Numbered from the stretch's first letter, positions 43,237 to 54,867 are shown. The stretch: 64,000 nucleotides of DNA from Fictibacillus barbaricus (GCF_014635025.1 NZ_BMCE01000001.1:1116001-1180000); one strand, 5' to 3'. Numbers and translations are program-made. The notes: generated by a model from the sequence alone, not told the origin.

Positions 43237-43788
43237 TTATAAAAAATAAGGCAAGATAAAAGTATTGACTAAAAACAAAGAAAAGAAGCTGGAACTGATA
43301 CCTAGAACCATTCCTGCGAGTACATCTGATGGGTAGTGTAACCCTAAGTACATGCGAGAAAGTGCTACGAGCAGGGCAGCAACAAGTAAAAATAGACCTG
43401 CGAACGGATTTAATAAAATAAGTGGTGTGACGATTGAAAAGACAGCGGTTGTGTGCCCGGAAGGAAATGAGTGGTCTTGTAATGGGTTTTTACCAATGTT
43501 TGTATCCGGAAGACTCAAATAAGGTCTCTTACGAGGATACATTTTCTTAGAGATCGCAACCGGAATGTGACTGATGATTAATGAGAGCATACAAACGATT
43601 CCCCAAGATTTTAATGACATAGGGAGAAATAACAAGAGCAGTATAGCTGTTGAGATGGTAGCAGTTGCACCACCAAGATGTGTCCACAAGTGGAAGAAAA
43701 GATCCATAGAATCACGATGAAGCCTTCCGTTAATCATCCGAAAAAAGGAACACTCTTTTTCGTAAAGCCAATCAATTACTTTTGCCAT
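43237..43788 (-). CDS. PAP2-family lipid phosphatase
   Basis: A 183-residue membrane protein starting at the ATG ending at 43788, behind GGGGGAT. The three phosphatase motifs are intact: KKMYPRKRP, FPSGHTTA and SRMYLGLHYPSD. Five or six helices span the membrane. Such enzymes remove phosphate from phosphatidic acid, phosphatidylglycerol phosphate or undecaprenyl pyrophosphate. Pairing with a glycosyltransferase suggests a joint role in glycolipid or polymer metabolism. Confidence 0.88.
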   Translation of the reverse strand: MAKVIDWLYEKECSFFRMINGRLHRDSMDLFFHLWTHLGGATATISTAILLLLFLPMSLKSWGIVCMLSLIISHIPVAISKKMYPRKRPYLSLPDTNIGKNPLQDHSFPSGHTTAVFSIVTPLILLNPFAGLFLLVAALLVALSRMYLGLHYPSDVLAGMVLGISSSFFSLFLVNTFILPYFL

Positions 43789-43871
43789 AAATATCCCCCT
43801 TATCTTACAGTTTGTTGTTAGTTTAATCATAAAGAGTAATTGTAAGGGTAACATGAAGGCAGTATGAATTT

Positions 43872-43907
43872 ATTATAAAAAACCATCCAGCAAAATAGCT
43901 GAACGGT
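43872..43907 (-). terminator. terminator of the cotJ operon
   Basis: On the minus strand ACCGTTCAGC pairs with GCTGGATGGT around TATTTT, followed by TTTTTTATAA. It begins immediately after the cotJC stop. Confidence 0.8.
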
Positions 43908-44477
43908 CTAAAAGAATATTTTACGATCTCTTTCTTCTTTTAATATTTCTACAGCTTCACGAAAACGCTGCGAATGAATGATCTCTCTTTCTCTTAAGAA
44001 TCGCAATGAGTCATTCAAATCGGGGTCATCAGACATATTAATGATCCATTGATACGTTGCACGTGCTTTTTCCTCCGCAGCAATGTCTTCATAAAGATCA
44101 GCAATCGGATCTCCTTTGGCAGCTATGTAGCTTGCTGTAAAGGGAACACCTGCTGCATTATGATAAAACAAAGCACTGTCATGATTTACGTAGTGATCAG
44201 CAATTCCAGCTTCTTTTAACTGCTCGGGAGTCGCATCTTTTGTTAGCTTGTATATCATTGTTGCGATCATCTCTAAATGTGCAAATTCTTCAGTTCCAAT
44301 ATCAGTAAGGAGCCCAATTACCTTATCAGGAATAGTATATCGTTGATTTAAATAGCGAAGAGCAGCGGCAAGTTCTCCATCAGAGCCGCCATACTGTTCA
44401 ATTAAGTATTTAGCAAGCGTCGGATTACATGAGGTTACTTTTACAGGATATTGCAGCTTTTTTTCATATACCCACAT
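43908..44477 (-). CDS. cotJC: spore coat protein CotJC, manganese-catalase-like
   Basis: A 189-residue protein of the manganese catalase family: helices with metal-ligand Glu/His pairs in GTEEFAHLEMIATMI and REREIIHSQRFREAVE. It has the CotJC start MWVYEKKLQYPVKVTSCNP. In B. subtilis it is a spore coat component made in the mother cell under sigma-E. It is the last gene of cotJABC and follows cotJB by 21 bases. Confidence 0.95.
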   Translation of the reverse strand: MWVYEKKLQYPVKVTSCNPTLAKYLIEQYGGSDGELAAALRYLNQRYTIPDKVIGLLTDIGTEEFAHLEMIATMIYKLTKDATPEQLKEAGIADHYVNHDSALFYHNAAGVPFTASYIAAKGDPIADLYEDIAAEEKARATYQWIINMSDDPDLNDSLRFLREREIIHSQRFREAVEILKEERDRKIFF

Positions 44478-44498
44478 TCATCTGTACCTCCTATTTTT

Positions 44499-44762
44499 CT
44501 ATAACTGCCACGGCCATGGTCCATCGCTCCAATTCCAAGGCATACCAGAATAACTGTTTCCATATTGCTGAAGCGGACCATACTTGGACTCGATAGCTTT
44601 TTTAATATGCTTACGCTGCTGAGCAAATTGGTTAAACTGTTGAATGGCCGTTTGATCTTGAGGATGAGTATCTAAATATAACGTTAGTTCTACAAGCACG
44701 AAGTCTACAGCTTGAAGTTCTTCCATCCATTGATAGAACTCTTCAGGTAAGGTTTGCTGCAT
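44499..44762 (-). CDS. cotJB: spore coat protein CotJB
   Basis: An 87-residue protein: EEFYQWMEELQAVDFVLVEL and LYLDTHPQDQTAIQQFNQF are the CotJB pattern, and the C-terminal YGNSYSGMPWNWSDGPWPWQL is rich in Trp, Gly and Pro. GGAGGTAGTCTC precedes the start. It is required for incorporation of CotJC in the B. subtilis coat. Confidence 0.93.
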   Translation of the reverse strand: MQQTLPEEFYQWMEELQAVDFVLVELTLYLDTHPQDQTAIQQFNQFAQQRKHIKKAIESKYGPLQQYGNSYSGMPWNWSDGPWPWQL

Positions 44763-44767
44763 AGAGA

Positions 44768-44992
44768 CTACCTCCTTTTTTCATACGGATTTTCATAATA
44801 ATCATAGAAGGCAGGCCATAGCGTACCTTTCATTAAAGCCTCTTTAGGGGAATATTGAGGCAGGTTATAAGGTTGAAAACCCATGTATAAATTTGGAGGG
44901 GTGGAATAAAATTTTTTACCTATCGGAGGGCAAGGATCATAAGGGCTGTGGTAAGGGACATATGATTTTTGATTGGTATTCTTGCTGTTCAT
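44768..44992 (-). CDS. cotJA: spore coat associated protein CotJA
   Basis: A 74-residue protein starting at the ATG ending at 44992, after AAAGGTAGG; an earlier start six codons upstream is less likely. YVPYHSPYDPCPPIGKKFYSTPPNLYMGFQPYNLPQYSP is the proline- and tyrosine-rich CotJA core, and GTLWPAFYDYYENPYE closes it. It is the first gene of the operon and lies five bases from cotJB. A sigma-E promoter is expected but I could not define one with confidence. Confidence 0.92.
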   Translation of the reverse strand: MNSKNTNQKSYVPYHSPYDPCPPIGKKFYSTPPNLYMGFQPYNLPQYSPKEALMKGTLWPAFYDYYENPYEKRR

Positions 44993-45132
44993 CTGAAACC
45001 TACCTTTCATAAAGTCAACTTTTATTTAAAGGTATTCAAATAGTGTAAGGTTTCAGTACGAATAAATCTCAAATTTTATCTATTTGTGTTAAAATTATGG
45101 GCAAATCATGAAGAGGATGAGGTGAAAGGTAC

Positions 45133-45504
45133 ATGTATTCAGGAATACATCATGTATCACTGCTTGTAACGAATCTAAAAGAATCACTATATTTTTATGA
45201 AGGAATTCTTGGTTTTAAACAAAATAAAAAACGCCCTCAGTTTGATTTTCCGGGCGTCTGGTATGATATCGGAAATACACAGCTCCATCTGATCGTTAAT
45301 AACAAAGGAACTGCTAGAAGAAATACAACAGAGATCGATAGCAGAGATGGGCATTTTGCAATAAGAGTCGAAGATATGGAAAAACTATTAAAGACACTGG
45401 ACACACACGGTGTGCCCTATATAAATAAACCGAACAACAAAACGGATTGGCACCAAGTTTTTGTTAGTGATCCAGACGGAAATTTGATTGAATTTAACGT
45501 TTAG
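45133..45504 (+). CDS. VOC-family (glyoxalase-like) protein
   Basis: A 123-residue protein with two beta-alpha-beta-beta-beta halves. The likely metal ligands are His in GIHHVSLLV, His in TQLHLIV, His in GHFAIRV, and Glu in GNLIEFNV. It is not distinguishable from glyoxalase I, fosfomycin-resistance or dioxygenase relatives by sequence alone. GAGGTGAAAGGTAC precedes ATG 45133. Its end overlaps the convergent ytoA gene by 11 bases. Confidence 0.85.
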   Translation: MYSGIHHVSLLVTNLKESLYFYEGILGFKQNKKRPQFDFPGVWYDIGNTQLHLIVNNKGTARRNTTEIDSRDGHFAIRVEDMEKLLKTLDTHGVPYINKPNNKTDWHQVFVSDPDGNLIEFNV

Positions 45505-46012
45505 TCTGCAGTGACTTATAATATTGTCCCTTCTCGTAATATTCCCGGCGAATTCGTTCCATGTCTGATATATCTTCTTCTGTAAGTTCTCGAATGACTT
45601 TAGCAGGTCTGCCGAAAGCCAGAGTGTTTGGAGGAATCTTCTTACCAGGTGGTACGAGACTTCCTGCACCAATAAAAGCCCCTTTGCCTATATGGGCACC
45701 ATCCAGTACAAGAGAACCCATACCGATTAATGCGTTCTCTTCTATTGTACAACTGTGCAGTATTACACTATGTCCAACCGTTACACCATCCTTTAAGTGA
45801 AGTGTGCGGTTCGGGCTTTGATGCAGCACCGAATTGTCCTGAACATTTACATAGTTTCCAATGATGGTTGGTGAAACATCTCCACGAATGGATGTATTGA
45901 ACCAAATGGATGAATAATCCCCAATTTGAACATCTCCAGTTATGGTAACATAATCTGCAATGAAAGCTGTTTCTGAAATTTTTGGTTTTTTGTCACCGTA
46001 TGGGTAGATCAT
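45494..46012 (-). CDS. ytoA: gamma-carbonic anhydrase-like hexapeptide protein YtoA
   Basis: A 172-residue left-handed beta-helix protein. I set the start at the ATG ending at 46012, eight bases after CAGGAG. Hexapeptide turns run from VTITGDVQIGDYSSIWFNTS to IGKGAFIGAGSLVPPG; the metal His residues are in VLHQSPN, VGHSVILHSC. NTLAFGRPAKVIRELT is the family C-terminal signature. It may hydrate carbon dioxide or act as a transferase. Confidence 0.9.
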   Translation of the reverse strand: MIYPYGDKKPKISETAFIADYVTITGDVQIGDYSSIWFNTSIRGDVSPTIIGNYVNVQDNSVLHQSPNRTLHLKDGVTVGHSVILHSCTIEENALIGMGSLVLDGAHIGKGAFIGAGSLVPPGKKIPPNTLAFGRPAKVIRELTEEDISDMERIRREYYEKGQYYKSLQTKR

Positions 46013-46098
46013 GAAATACACTCCTGTTTTTCAATTTTTTAGATAATCTTAGTTTAGCAAAATATGAACGCTCATGAATAGAAAAGAGGGTGGGACCA

Positions 46099-46899
46099 TT
46101 GTGGACTTGGAATACAGACAAACATGCAATTGGAACCGTTGTTGTTGTACATGGTGCAAATGAACATCATGGAAGGTATGATTGGGTAATTAAACAATTA
46201 AATGATGCAGGATTTCATTGTGTCTCGGGAGATCTTCCCGGTCAAGGAACGACGACGAGAAGAAGAGGCCATATTGATACTTTTGATGAATATGTCTACA
46301 CAATAGAAAGCTGGTTCTTAGAAGCACAACAGTTAGGATACCCTGTTTATATTTTAGGACATAGCATGGGTGGCTTAGCCGTAATACGAACACTGATGGA
46401 ATTACAGCTTGATGTTGAAGCCGTTATTTTATCATCTCCGTGTTTAGGGTTAGCCCATCATCCATCAAAAGGTAAAGAGGCTGTATCTGTACTATTGAAC
46501 AAACTTGCTCCAGGCGTAAGGTTAGCAACCAATCTGCCAGAAGGGAGTGCGACAAGAAACGAAGAAATAAGAGTTCGTGACAAAGAAGACAAATTGATTG
46601 TAAAGAAAGTATCTGTTAGATGGTATCGTGAATTAATCGCTTCTATTAAATATGCATTTGATCATTACAAAAACTTTCCCAATGTTCCATTATTGCTCTT
46701 ACAGGCAGGCGATGATCTCATAGTAGACAAAGAATCTGTAAAGCGATGGTTTAATGGAATCCAGTCAGAAGAAAAGTGGTACAAAGAATTTCCTTCTCTT
46801 TATCATGAAGTTTTAAATGAGCCTGAAAGGGAGCATGTATTTGAATATGTAAAAAGATTTTTATTTTTGCATAGCGAGATCAATAAAGGAAAAAGGTAA
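46099..46899 (+). CDS. ytpA: lysophospholipase-like hydrolase YtpA
   Basis: A 266-residue alpha/beta hydrolase. TTG 46099 gives MWTWNTDKHAIG, matching the B. subtilis N-terminus; AGAGGGTGGGA lies before it. The catalytic Ser is in LGHSMGGLA (about 92), the Asp in QAGDDLIVD and the His in LYHEVLNEPERE. In B. subtilis YtpA makes the phospholipid antibiotic bacilysocin. The next gene, ytpB, follows by 28 bases, and the two form one operon as in B. subtilis. Confidence 0.92.
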   Translation: MWTWNTDKHAIGTVVVVHGANEHHGRYDWVIKQLNDAGFHCVSGDLPGQGTTTRRRGHIDTFDEYVYTIESWFLEAQQLGYPVYILGHSMGGLAVIRTLMELQLDVEAVILSSPCLGLAHHPSKGKEAVSVLLNKLAPGVRLATNLPEGSATRNEEIRVRDKEDKLIVKKVSVRWYRELIASIKYAFDHYKNFPNVPLLLLQAGDDLIVDKESVKRWFNGIQSEEKWYKEFPSLYHEVLNEPEREHVFEYVKRFLFLHSEINKGKR

Positions 46900-46927
46900 A
46901 GAAAGAATAATCAAAAGGAGCCAGCTT

Positions 46928-47998
46928 ATGAACAAAATTCCGGTTCACCCCTGGGCATTGATGTATTCCGTTTATACTCATATTTTTCCGGCTGTTGGTC
47001 AATTGCTTAAAGAATGGCATATCAAAGCTGAACAAATTCCAAATCCTGAACTGCGAAAACAGGCTGTTAACAGTATTACTGATAAGATGTTTCACTGTGA
47101 GGGGGGCGCGATTCTTACACTGCTCGCTGGAAAGCATCGTAGGAAAGCTATTGAATTTGTTGTTGCTTACCAAACAATCAGCGACTATTTAGATAACTTG
47201 TGTGACCGAAGTACTTCTTTAGATGAAAAAGATTTCCGGGCACTTCATGAGAGTATGTTTCATGCTCTAAGTCCTGGTGCTAAGCCAACCAACTACTATC
47301 GATACAGAGAAGAACAAGATGATGGAGGTTACTTAAACCAACTTGTTTACACCTGCCAAACAGTATTATCAGAGATGGAAGCATATCCCAATATCGCGAG
47401 TGAGTTGATCGGTCTCGCTCAAATTTATTGCGATCTTCAAGTTCATAAGCATGTGGTAGTTCAAGAAAGGGAGCCTCGTCTGATCAGCTGGTTTGGAGAA
47501 TATCAGTCTGTATTGCCTGATATTACTTGGTATGAGTTTTCCGCTTGTGCGGGTTCGACCCTTGGCATTTTCTGTTTAGTCAGCTATGCATTTCAAGGAA
47601 ACTTCACAAAAGAATCTGCAGCAGCGATTAAAAGAGGATACTTTCCATGGCTGCAAGGACTGCATATTCTTTTGGATTATTTTATTGATCAAAACGAGGA
47701 CAAGCTTGAAGGGGATCTAAACTTCTGTACATATTATAGAAACGAACAGCACATGCTTGAACGTATGGTGTACTTTGCCAAGAAAGCAGAAAACAGCTGT
47801 TCAACCCTGCCTAATTCCAGATTTCATCGTTTAATCCAACGAGGACTCCTCGGCATTTATCTTGCTGACCGGAAAGTTTCAGATTGTCCCGGGATTAAAA
47901 AAATGGCTTCTCAGCTGGTGAGAGTTGGAGGGGCTACAAGCTATTTCTTTTATGTCAACCGTAAAGTGTATCAAAAGCTGAGACCGTCACTATCATAA
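46928..47998 (+). CDS. ytpB: tetraprenyl-beta-curcumene synthase YtpB
   Basis: A 356-residue class IB terpene synthase (DUF2600). The conserved DYLDNLCDRS (about 88-97) is the Asp-rich metal site of this unusual family, which lacks the normal DDXXD; YTCQTVLSEMEAYPNI and the C-terminal VGGATSYFFYVNRKV are further signatures. It makes a C35 terpene that is cyclised to sesquarterpenes, found in spores of some bacilli. GGAGCC precedes ATG 46928. Confidence 0.92.
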   Translation: MNKIPVHPWALMYSVYTHIFPAVGQLLKEWHIKAEQIPNPELRKQAVNSITDKMFHCEGGAILTLLAGKHRRKAIEFVVAYQTISDYLDNLCDRSTSLDEKDFRALHESMFHALSPGAKPTNYYRYREEQDDGGYLNQLVYTCQTVLSEMEAYPNIASELIGLAQIYCDLQVHKHVVVQEREPRLISWFGEYQSVLPDITWYEFSACAGSTLGIFCLVSYAFQGNFTKESAAAIKRGYFPWLQGLHILLDYFIDQNEDKLEGDLNFCTYYRNEQHMLERMVYFAKKAENSCSTLPNSRFHRLIQRGLLGIYLADRKVSDCPGIKKMASQLVRVGGATSYFFYVNRKVYQKLRPSLS

Positions 47999-48003
47999 AA
48001 AAG

Positions 48004-49565
<1,562 letters not shown>

Positions 49566-49729
49566 CTTTCTCACTCCTTCTTCACGGTGATGAGCACCAT
49601 ATGACATTGTAGCATGTTCAGGCTATGAGCCGCAAAATCACTTGTCAGTTCTTACTCATTGTAAAGTAAAGGGAAAAGGAATAAAATACAGAAGTGATTT
49701 ATGACATCTTAGTAAGCGGGGGATTATTT

Positions 49730-50929
49730 ATGCCAGCGAAAGTATGGCTGCTCATTATTGGAATGGCACTTAATGTTACAGGCTCGAGTTTTTTGTGGCC
49801 GATCAATACGATTTTTATTAATGAACACCTAGGGAAGTCTTTAACCGTAGCTGGAATCGTGCTGCTGCTAAACTCCGGGGCGGGGATTATTGGGAACCTG
49901 ACAGGTGGACTTTTATTCGATAAGTTAGGCGGATATCGTACCATTATGCTAGGTGTTACTGTTTCATTTACGACATCTGCTCTTTTAATCTGGTTTCATG
50001 ATTTCTGGACATATAGCATCCTTTTAGTATTCATGGGCTTTGGTATGGGAATCGTATTTCCTTCTATGTATGCCCTGGCAGGCACCATGTGGAAAGAGGG
50101 AGGAAGAAAAGCGTTTAACCGCATCTATATTGCACAAAATGTGGGTGTTGCGCTTGGAGCTGCTCTTGGCGGGTTAGCGGCTTCTTACTCTTTTACTTTA
50201 TCGTTCATCAGCTGTTCAACTCTATCATTCCTCTTTTTTATCATTGTTTTGTTCGGCTTTAAAGGAATGGATGAAAATGACGATGCTTCAGTGCAAACTG
50301 TTTTTTCTCAGAGTAAAAGAATTCATAATAAAGAGGCTTTTATTGCATTACTGATTCTATGCGGAGGTTACCTATTGGCATGGATTGGTTATGTACAATG
50401 GCAATCAACCATTGCAGCATATACCCAAACCTTAGGTGTCAGTCTTAAGATGTACAGTCTGTTATGGACGGTTAATGGTTTATTTATCGTTTTAGGTCAG
50501 CCGATAGTGAACCTTTTCTTAAAAAAATGGCTGCATTCAACTACATCTCAGATTCTGGTAGGCTATTGCATTTTTGTCGTATCTTTTGTAATAGTTGGCA
50601 ATGCGAAAGATTTTAACGGATTCATGATTGCGATGGTTGTTCTTACTATTGGGGAGATGCTGGTTTGGCCGGGTGTCCCATCGATTGCAGCAGAACTAGC
50701 TCCTCCAGGAAGGGCGGGCTTCTATCAAGGGGTGGTAAACTCTACAGCAACTGGCGGTAGGATGCTTGGTCCGCTATTCGGTGGAATGGTTGCCGATCTG
50801 TTCAATATTTCTGTGCTGTTCCAAACCATTATTGGATTGATGGTCATTTCCTTTATCCTAACCGTTGTTTACAGCAGGAATCGTCATTCGATTAAACAGC
50901 AGGATGCTTCTCAGCAGGTATCTATATAA
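49730..50929 (+). CDS. yttB: major facilitator superfamily transporter (YttB-like)
   Basis: A 399-residue protein from ATG 49730 (CGGGGGA seven bases before) with 12 hydrophobic helices. The loop between helices 2 and 3 has GGLLFDKLGGYRTIMLG, the MFS motif A, and the second half repeats the fold after the central loop (about 185-205). It looks like a drug or small-molecule exporter. The name rests on family and position only. Confidence 0.8.
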   Translation: MPAKVWLLIIGMALNVTGSSFLWPINTIFINEHLGKSLTVAGIVLLLNSGAGIIGNLTGGLLFDKLGGYRTIMLGVTVSFTTSALLIWFHDFWTYSILLVFMGFGMGIVFPSMYALAGTMWKEGGRKAFNRIYIAQNVGVALGAALGGLAASYSFTLSFISCSTLSFLFFIIVLFGFKGMDENDDASVQTVFSQSKRIHNKEAFIALLILCGGYLLAWIGYVQWQSTIAAYTQTLGVSLKMYSLLWTVNGLFIVLGQPIVNLFLKKWLHSTTSQILVGYCIFVVSFVIVGNAKDFNGFMIAMVVLTIGEMLVWPGVPSIAAELAPPGRAGFYQGVVNSTATGGRMLGPLFGGMVADLFNISVLFQTIIGLMVISFILTVVYSRNRHSIKQQDASQQVSI

Positions 50930-50969
50930 AAAAGACAGGTGATGGTGGCTTCATCACTCTGTCTTTTTT
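50928..50969. terminator. bidirectional terminator between yttB and bioY
   Basis: AAAAAAGACAGGTGATG pairs with CATCACTCTGTCTTTTTT around GTGGCTT, with T-runs on both strands. Confidence 0.9.
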
Positions 50970-50975
50970 GGTTTA

Positions 50976-51545
50976 TTAGGCAGCTTTTGTTTCGTGTACG
51001 GGTAGAAGCTTTGCTGCTAACAGTCTTTTTCGAATCGTAATCCCAAGAATGGATGCTAACACAGCTTTTATGACTCCAACTACAAGAAATGGATATACAC
51101 CGCCTGATAAAGCTTGATCCCAAGTGAGACCTGCAGCAAATTTTAATTGGACAGCTCCAAAAATAAGGGTGATCACCATACCGATAATATTTGCTGCAAT
51201 GGCAGGAGCCAAGCTGAATCTTGTTTTTTCTAATAAAAGACCCGTTAAATAAGCTGAAATGATAAAGCCGATGATATAGCCGCCAGTAGGACCTACCAAA
51301 ATGGAAAAACCGCCTTTAGCTTCTGAGAATACGGGAAGTCCGATTGCGCCCATTGCAACATATAGCGCAACTGCTAATGTACCGTATCTGCTTCCTAATA
51401 TAGTTGCACAAAGTCCTATCGCGAGTGTTTGTCCTGTAATAGGAACTAGTGGAAGCGGTATGGTCAGCTGAGCTAAAATGGCTGTAATGCCTGCCATCAG
51501 TGCCGCATAAAGCGACATTTTCAATCTTTCGTTTGTTGCATGCAT
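50976..51545 (-). CDS. bioY: biotin transporter BioY (ECF substrate-binding subunit)
   Basis: A 189-residue membrane protein from the ATG ending at 51545. Six helices and the BioY signatures VPITGQTLAIGLCATILG, YVAMGAIGLPVF and GGFSILVGPTGGYIIGF are clear. It binds biotin and uses the general ECF module encoded elsewhere. A BirA operator stands in front, so it is off when biotin is plentiful. Confidence 0.95.
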   Translation of the reverse strand: MHATNERLKMSLYAALMAGITAILAQLTIPLPLVPITGQTLAIGLCATILGSRYGTLAVALYVAMGAIGLPVFSEAKGGFSILVGPTGGYIIGFIISAYLTGLLLEKTRFSLAPAIAANIIGMVITLIFGAVQLKFAAGLTWDQALSGGVYPFLVVGVIKAVLASILGITIRKRLLAAKLLPVHETKAA

Positions 51546-51570
51546 AATACTTGCACCCCTCATCAAAGAA

Positions 51571-51601
51571 ATGTAAACAGAATAAACGTTTTAGTTAACA
51601 T
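51571..51601. promoter_or_regulatory. BirA operator of bioY
   Basis: ATGTAAAC, 15 bases, then GTTAACAT form an inverted repeat with one mismatch, the spacing and sequence of Bacillus BirA sites. Confidence 0.85.
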
Positions 51602-51702
51602 TACTGTAAACAGCAGCAAGATCTTTGTCAAGAAGTGGATTAAATAGAAGAGAATGATCGTTTGGAAAAGGAAAAAATAGGTTATAATAGTTTCAAACAA
51701 CC

Positions 51703-51731
51703 TTGACAATTTAGGAAAGTATTCATAAAAT
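51703..51731 (+). promoter_or_regulatory. sigma-A promoter of leuS
   Basis: TTGACA (51703-51708), a 17-base spacer and TAAAAT (51726-51731). Confidence 0.8.
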
Positions 51732-51754
51732 ACAAATTAACATCTAAATTTTTT

Positions 51755-52012
51755 AATAACGATGATAGGGAGTAGTAAAAAAAGAATGGAAAGTTAGAGA
51801 GTTGACGGCTGGTGCAAGTCAACCCGGAACTTTTTTGAACTCGCCCTTTAGTTGCAAGTCTGAATGAAGTAGTTCTTGCCGTTCGCCGCGTTAAGGTATG
51901 TTTTGAGTGAATGTGATTTTTGCATTAATCAGGGTGGTACCGCGGCAGGTTTAACAAATGTTAACTAACCTTTCGTCCCTAATAGTAGATTAGGGGCGGG
52001 AGGTTTTTTTGT
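51755..52012 (+). promoter_or_regulatory. T-box leader (leucine) of leuS
   Basis: The T-box sequence AGGGTGGTACCGCGG is at 51931-51945. Stem I occupies about 51775-51890, and the specifier codon fits CUC (51840-51842, in GAACTCGCC), which reads leucine. The terminator CCTTTCGTCCCTAAT...ATTAGGGGCGGGAGG plus TTTTTTT spans 51969-52011. Uncharged tRNA-Leu should favour the antiterminator. Confidence 0.95.
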
Positions 52013-52047
52013 TTTTAAAGTAAAGGTTTATTGAAGGAGGAGCGGTT

Positions 52048-54468
52048 ATGTACTATAACCACAAAACAATCGAGAAAAAATGGCAGCATTTTTGGGATGA
52101 GAACAAGACGTTCCAAACCAAAGAAGAATATGACAAGAAGAAGTTCTACGCATTAGATATGTTTCCTTATCCGTCCGGAGCAGGTCTTCATGTAGGACAC
52201 CCGGAAGGTTACACGGCTACAGATATTCTTTCAAGAATGAAGCGTATGCAAGGGTATAATGTACTTCACCCGATGGGATGGGATGCATTTGGTCTTCCTG
52301 CTGAACAATACGCACTTGATACGGGAAATGACCCGGCTGAGTTTACGGAAACGAACATCAACACGTTCCGCAGACAGATTAAAGAGCTTGGTTTTTCATA
52401 CGACTGGGACCGAGAAGTAAATACAACAGATCCTTCTTATTACAAGTGGACACAATGGATCTTTATCCAGCTTTACAAAAAAGGTCTTGCATACGTAGAT
52501 GAAGTACCCGTGAACTGGTGTGAAGCACTTGGAACAGTTCTTGCGAATGAAGAAGTAATTGATGGCAAGAGTGAACGTGGCGGACATCCGGTTGTCAGAA
52601 AGCCTATGAAACAATGGATGCTAAAAATTACTGCTTATGCAGACAGACTATTAGAAGATCTTGACGAGTTGGATTGGCCTGAGAGCTTAAAAGATATGCA
52701 GCGAAACTGGATCGGTCGTTCAGAAGGAGCAGAAGTTCATTTTGATGTAGATGGACATTCCTCTAAAATAACCGTATTTACCACACGTCCTGATACTCTT
52801 TTCGGTGCAACCTACTTAGTGCTTGCCCCTGAAAATAAGTTAGTAAAAGAAATTGTAACAGATGGGCAACTCGAAGCAGTTACAAATTATCAAAGACAAG
52901 TAGAAACAAAATCTGATCTTGAGCGTACAGAACTTGCAAAAGAAAAGTCTGGCGTTTTCACAGGTGCTTATGCGATCCATCCCGTAACAGGTGCTAAGCT
53001 TCCGATCTGGATTGCTGACTATGTTCTAGCAAGCTATGGAACAGGTGCGATTATGGCCGTTCCTGCTCACGATGAGCGTGATCATGAGTTTGCTGTCAAG
53101 TTTGAGCTTCCTATCGCAGAAGTAGTTGCAGGCGGAAATGTAGCAGAAGCAGCGTACACAGGTGACGGTGAACATGTGAATTCTGATTTCTTGAACGGTA
53201 TGCAAAAAATCGAGGCCATTGCTAAGATGAACGAATGGCTTTCAGAAAACGGAAAAGGTGAAAAGAAGATTACGTATCGTCTTCGTGACTGGCTTTTCTC
53301 TCGTCAGCGTTATTGGGGTGAGCCGATCCCGATCATCCATTGGGAAGACGGAACAATGACAACTGTCTCTGAACAGGAACTTCCGCTTCTTCTTCCGGTA
53401 GTAAAAGAAATCAAACCTTCTGGTACTGGAGAGTCACCACTTGCTAACGTAGAAGACTGGGTGAACGTAGTAGATCCTGAAACAGGCAAGAAAGGGCGTC
53501 GGGAAACGAATACGATGCCACAGTGGGCGGGTAGCTGCTGGTACTACCTTCGTTATATTGATCCAAAGAACGAAGATGAATTGGCATCTGCTGAAAAGTT
53601 AAATCATTGGCTTCCAGTTGACATTTATATCGGCGGTGCAGAACATGCGGTATTGCATCTTCTTTATGCACGTTTCTGGCACAAAGTGTTGTATGACCTT
53701 GGAATTGTTCCAACAAAAGAGCCTTTCCAAAAATTGTTCAACCAAGGAATGATTCTTGGCGAAAATAATGAAAAGATGAGTAAGTCCAAAGGAAATGTAG
53801 TTAATCCAGATGAGATTGTAGTCAGCCATGGAGCGGATACTCTTCGTCTATATGAAATGTTTATGGGGCCTTTAGATGCATCAATTGCTTGGAGTACAAC
53901 AGGTCTTGATGGTGCACGCCGTTTTCTTGACCGAGTTTGGAGATTGCTTGTTTCAGAAGATGGGCAGAATCTTAATCCAGCAATAACTGATACAAAAGGA
54001 ACAGAAGCTTTTAACCGTCTCTACCATCTCACTGTTAAAAAAGTTACAGAGGATTATGAGGGACTCCGCTTTAATACAGCCATTTCACAGCTAATGGTAT
54101 TTGTAAACGAAGCAAATAAACAAGATTCACTTCCTAAAGATTTGATTGAAGGTTTTGTTAAAATGCTATCCCCAATCGCACCGCATATTTGTGAAGAGCT
54201 ATGGGAAATGCTAGGTGGAAAGGGCAGCATCACATACGCATCTTGGCCTGTTTGGGACGAAGCACAGCTTATAGAAAATGAAGTTGAGATCGTTGTCCAA
54301 GTCAATGGTAAATTAAAAGCGAAGATGAAGATTGCTGCAAACATCAGTGGTTCAGATATGGAACAGGCTGCTCTTGAAGACGAATCTGTTCAACAAAGCA
54401 TTGAAGGGAAAACGATTCGTAAAGTGATTACTGTACCTGGTAAACTTGTGAATATCGTTGCCAATTAA
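52048..54468 (+). CDS. leuS: leucyl-tRNA synthetase
   Basis: An 806-residue class I enzyme of normal length. HIGH-type motif HVGHPEGYT (about 47) and KMSKSKGN (about 576) are present, with the CP1 editing domain at about 220-390 containing [12 protein letters not shown]. It charges tRNA-Leu and proofreads it. AAGGAGGAG precedes ATG 52048. The T-box leader controls it, and ytwF follows 15 bases after the stop. Confidence 0.98.
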   Translation: MYYNHKTIEKKWQHFWDENKTFQTKEEYDKKKFYALDMFPYPSGAGLHVGHPEGYTATDILSRMKRMQGYNVLHPMGWDAFGLPAEQYALDTGNDPAEFTETNINTFRRQIKELGFSYDWDREVNTTDPSYYKWTQWIFIQLYKKGLAYVDEVPVNWCEALGTVLANEEVIDGKSERGGHPVVRKPMKQWMLKITAYADRLLEDLDELDWPESLKDMQRNWIGRSEGAEVHFDVDGHSSKITVFTTRPDTLFGATYLVLAPENKLVKEIVTDGQLEAVTNYQRQVETKSDLERTELAKEKSGVFTGAYAIHPVTGAKLPIWIADYVLASYGTGAIMAVPAHDERDHEFAVKFELPIAEVVAGGNVAEAAYTGDGEHVNSDFLNGMQKIEAIAKMNEWLSENGKGEKKITYRLRDWLFSRQRYWGEPIPIIHWEDGTMTTVSEQELPLLLPVVKEIKPSGTGESPLANVEDWVNVVDPETGKKGRRETNTMPQWAGSCWYYLRYIDPKNEDELASAEKLNHWLPVDIYIGGAEHAVLHLLYARFWHKVLYDLGIVPTKEPFQKLFNQGMILGENNEKMSKSKGNVVNPDEIVVSHGADTLRLYEMFMGPLDASIAWSTTGLDGARRFLDRVWRLLVSEDGQNLNPAITDTKGTEAFNRLYHLTVKKVTEDYEGLRFNTAISQLMVFVNEANKQDSLPKDLIEGFVKMLSPIAPHICEELWEMLGGKGSITYASWPVWDEAQLIENEVEIVVQVNGKLKAKMKIAANISGSDMEQAALEDESVQQSIEGKTIRKVITVPGKLVNIVAN

Positions 54469-54483
54469 AGGAGGATTTTTTCC

Positions 54484-54786
54484 ATGGAAAATGAATTAAA
54501 AGAAATTTCACCATTTGAAGTAAAGCAAATGCTAAAAGACGGAAAAAAGATATCCTTAATCGATGTTCGTGAAGATGAAGAAGTTGCGGAAGGTAAAATT
54601 CCAGAAGCTGCTCATATTAAGATGGGTGAAATTCCTGACCGTTTAAATGAGATTGATAAGAATGAAGAACATATTATCATCTGCCGCTCAGGACGACGCA
54701 GCGAAAATGTTGCTTACTTCTTGCAAGATCAAGGTTATAAAGTAAAGAATATGACTGGCGGAATGCTAGATTATAACCAAGACTAA
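54484..54786 (+). CDS. ytwF: single-domain rhodanese YtwF
   Basis: A 100-residue rhodanese domain with the active-site loop ICRSGRRSENVA (Cys about 66). SLIDVREDEEVAEGKIPEAAHI is the N-terminal signature. It should carry sulfur as a persulfide. AAAGGAGG stands 12-13 bases before ATG 54484, and the gene probably shares the leuS transcript. Confidence 0.93.
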   Translation: MENELKEISPFEVKQMLKDGKKISLIDVREDEEVAEGKIPEAAHIKMGEIPDRLNEIDKNEEHIIICRSGRRSENVAYFLQDQGYKVKNMTGGMLDYNQD

Positions 54787-54790
54787 TTTA

Positions 54791-54825
54791 AACTCCCTGC
54801 TTGTTATCAGCAGGGAGTTTTTTTA
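54791..54825 (+). terminator. terminator after ytwF
   Basis: AACTCCCTGC pairs with GCAGGGAGTT around TTGTTATCA, then TTTTTT. Confidence 0.92.
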
Positions 54826-54867
54826 TCCTAATAAATCCTTTTGACTGTTTAAGTTTCAAATGACGTG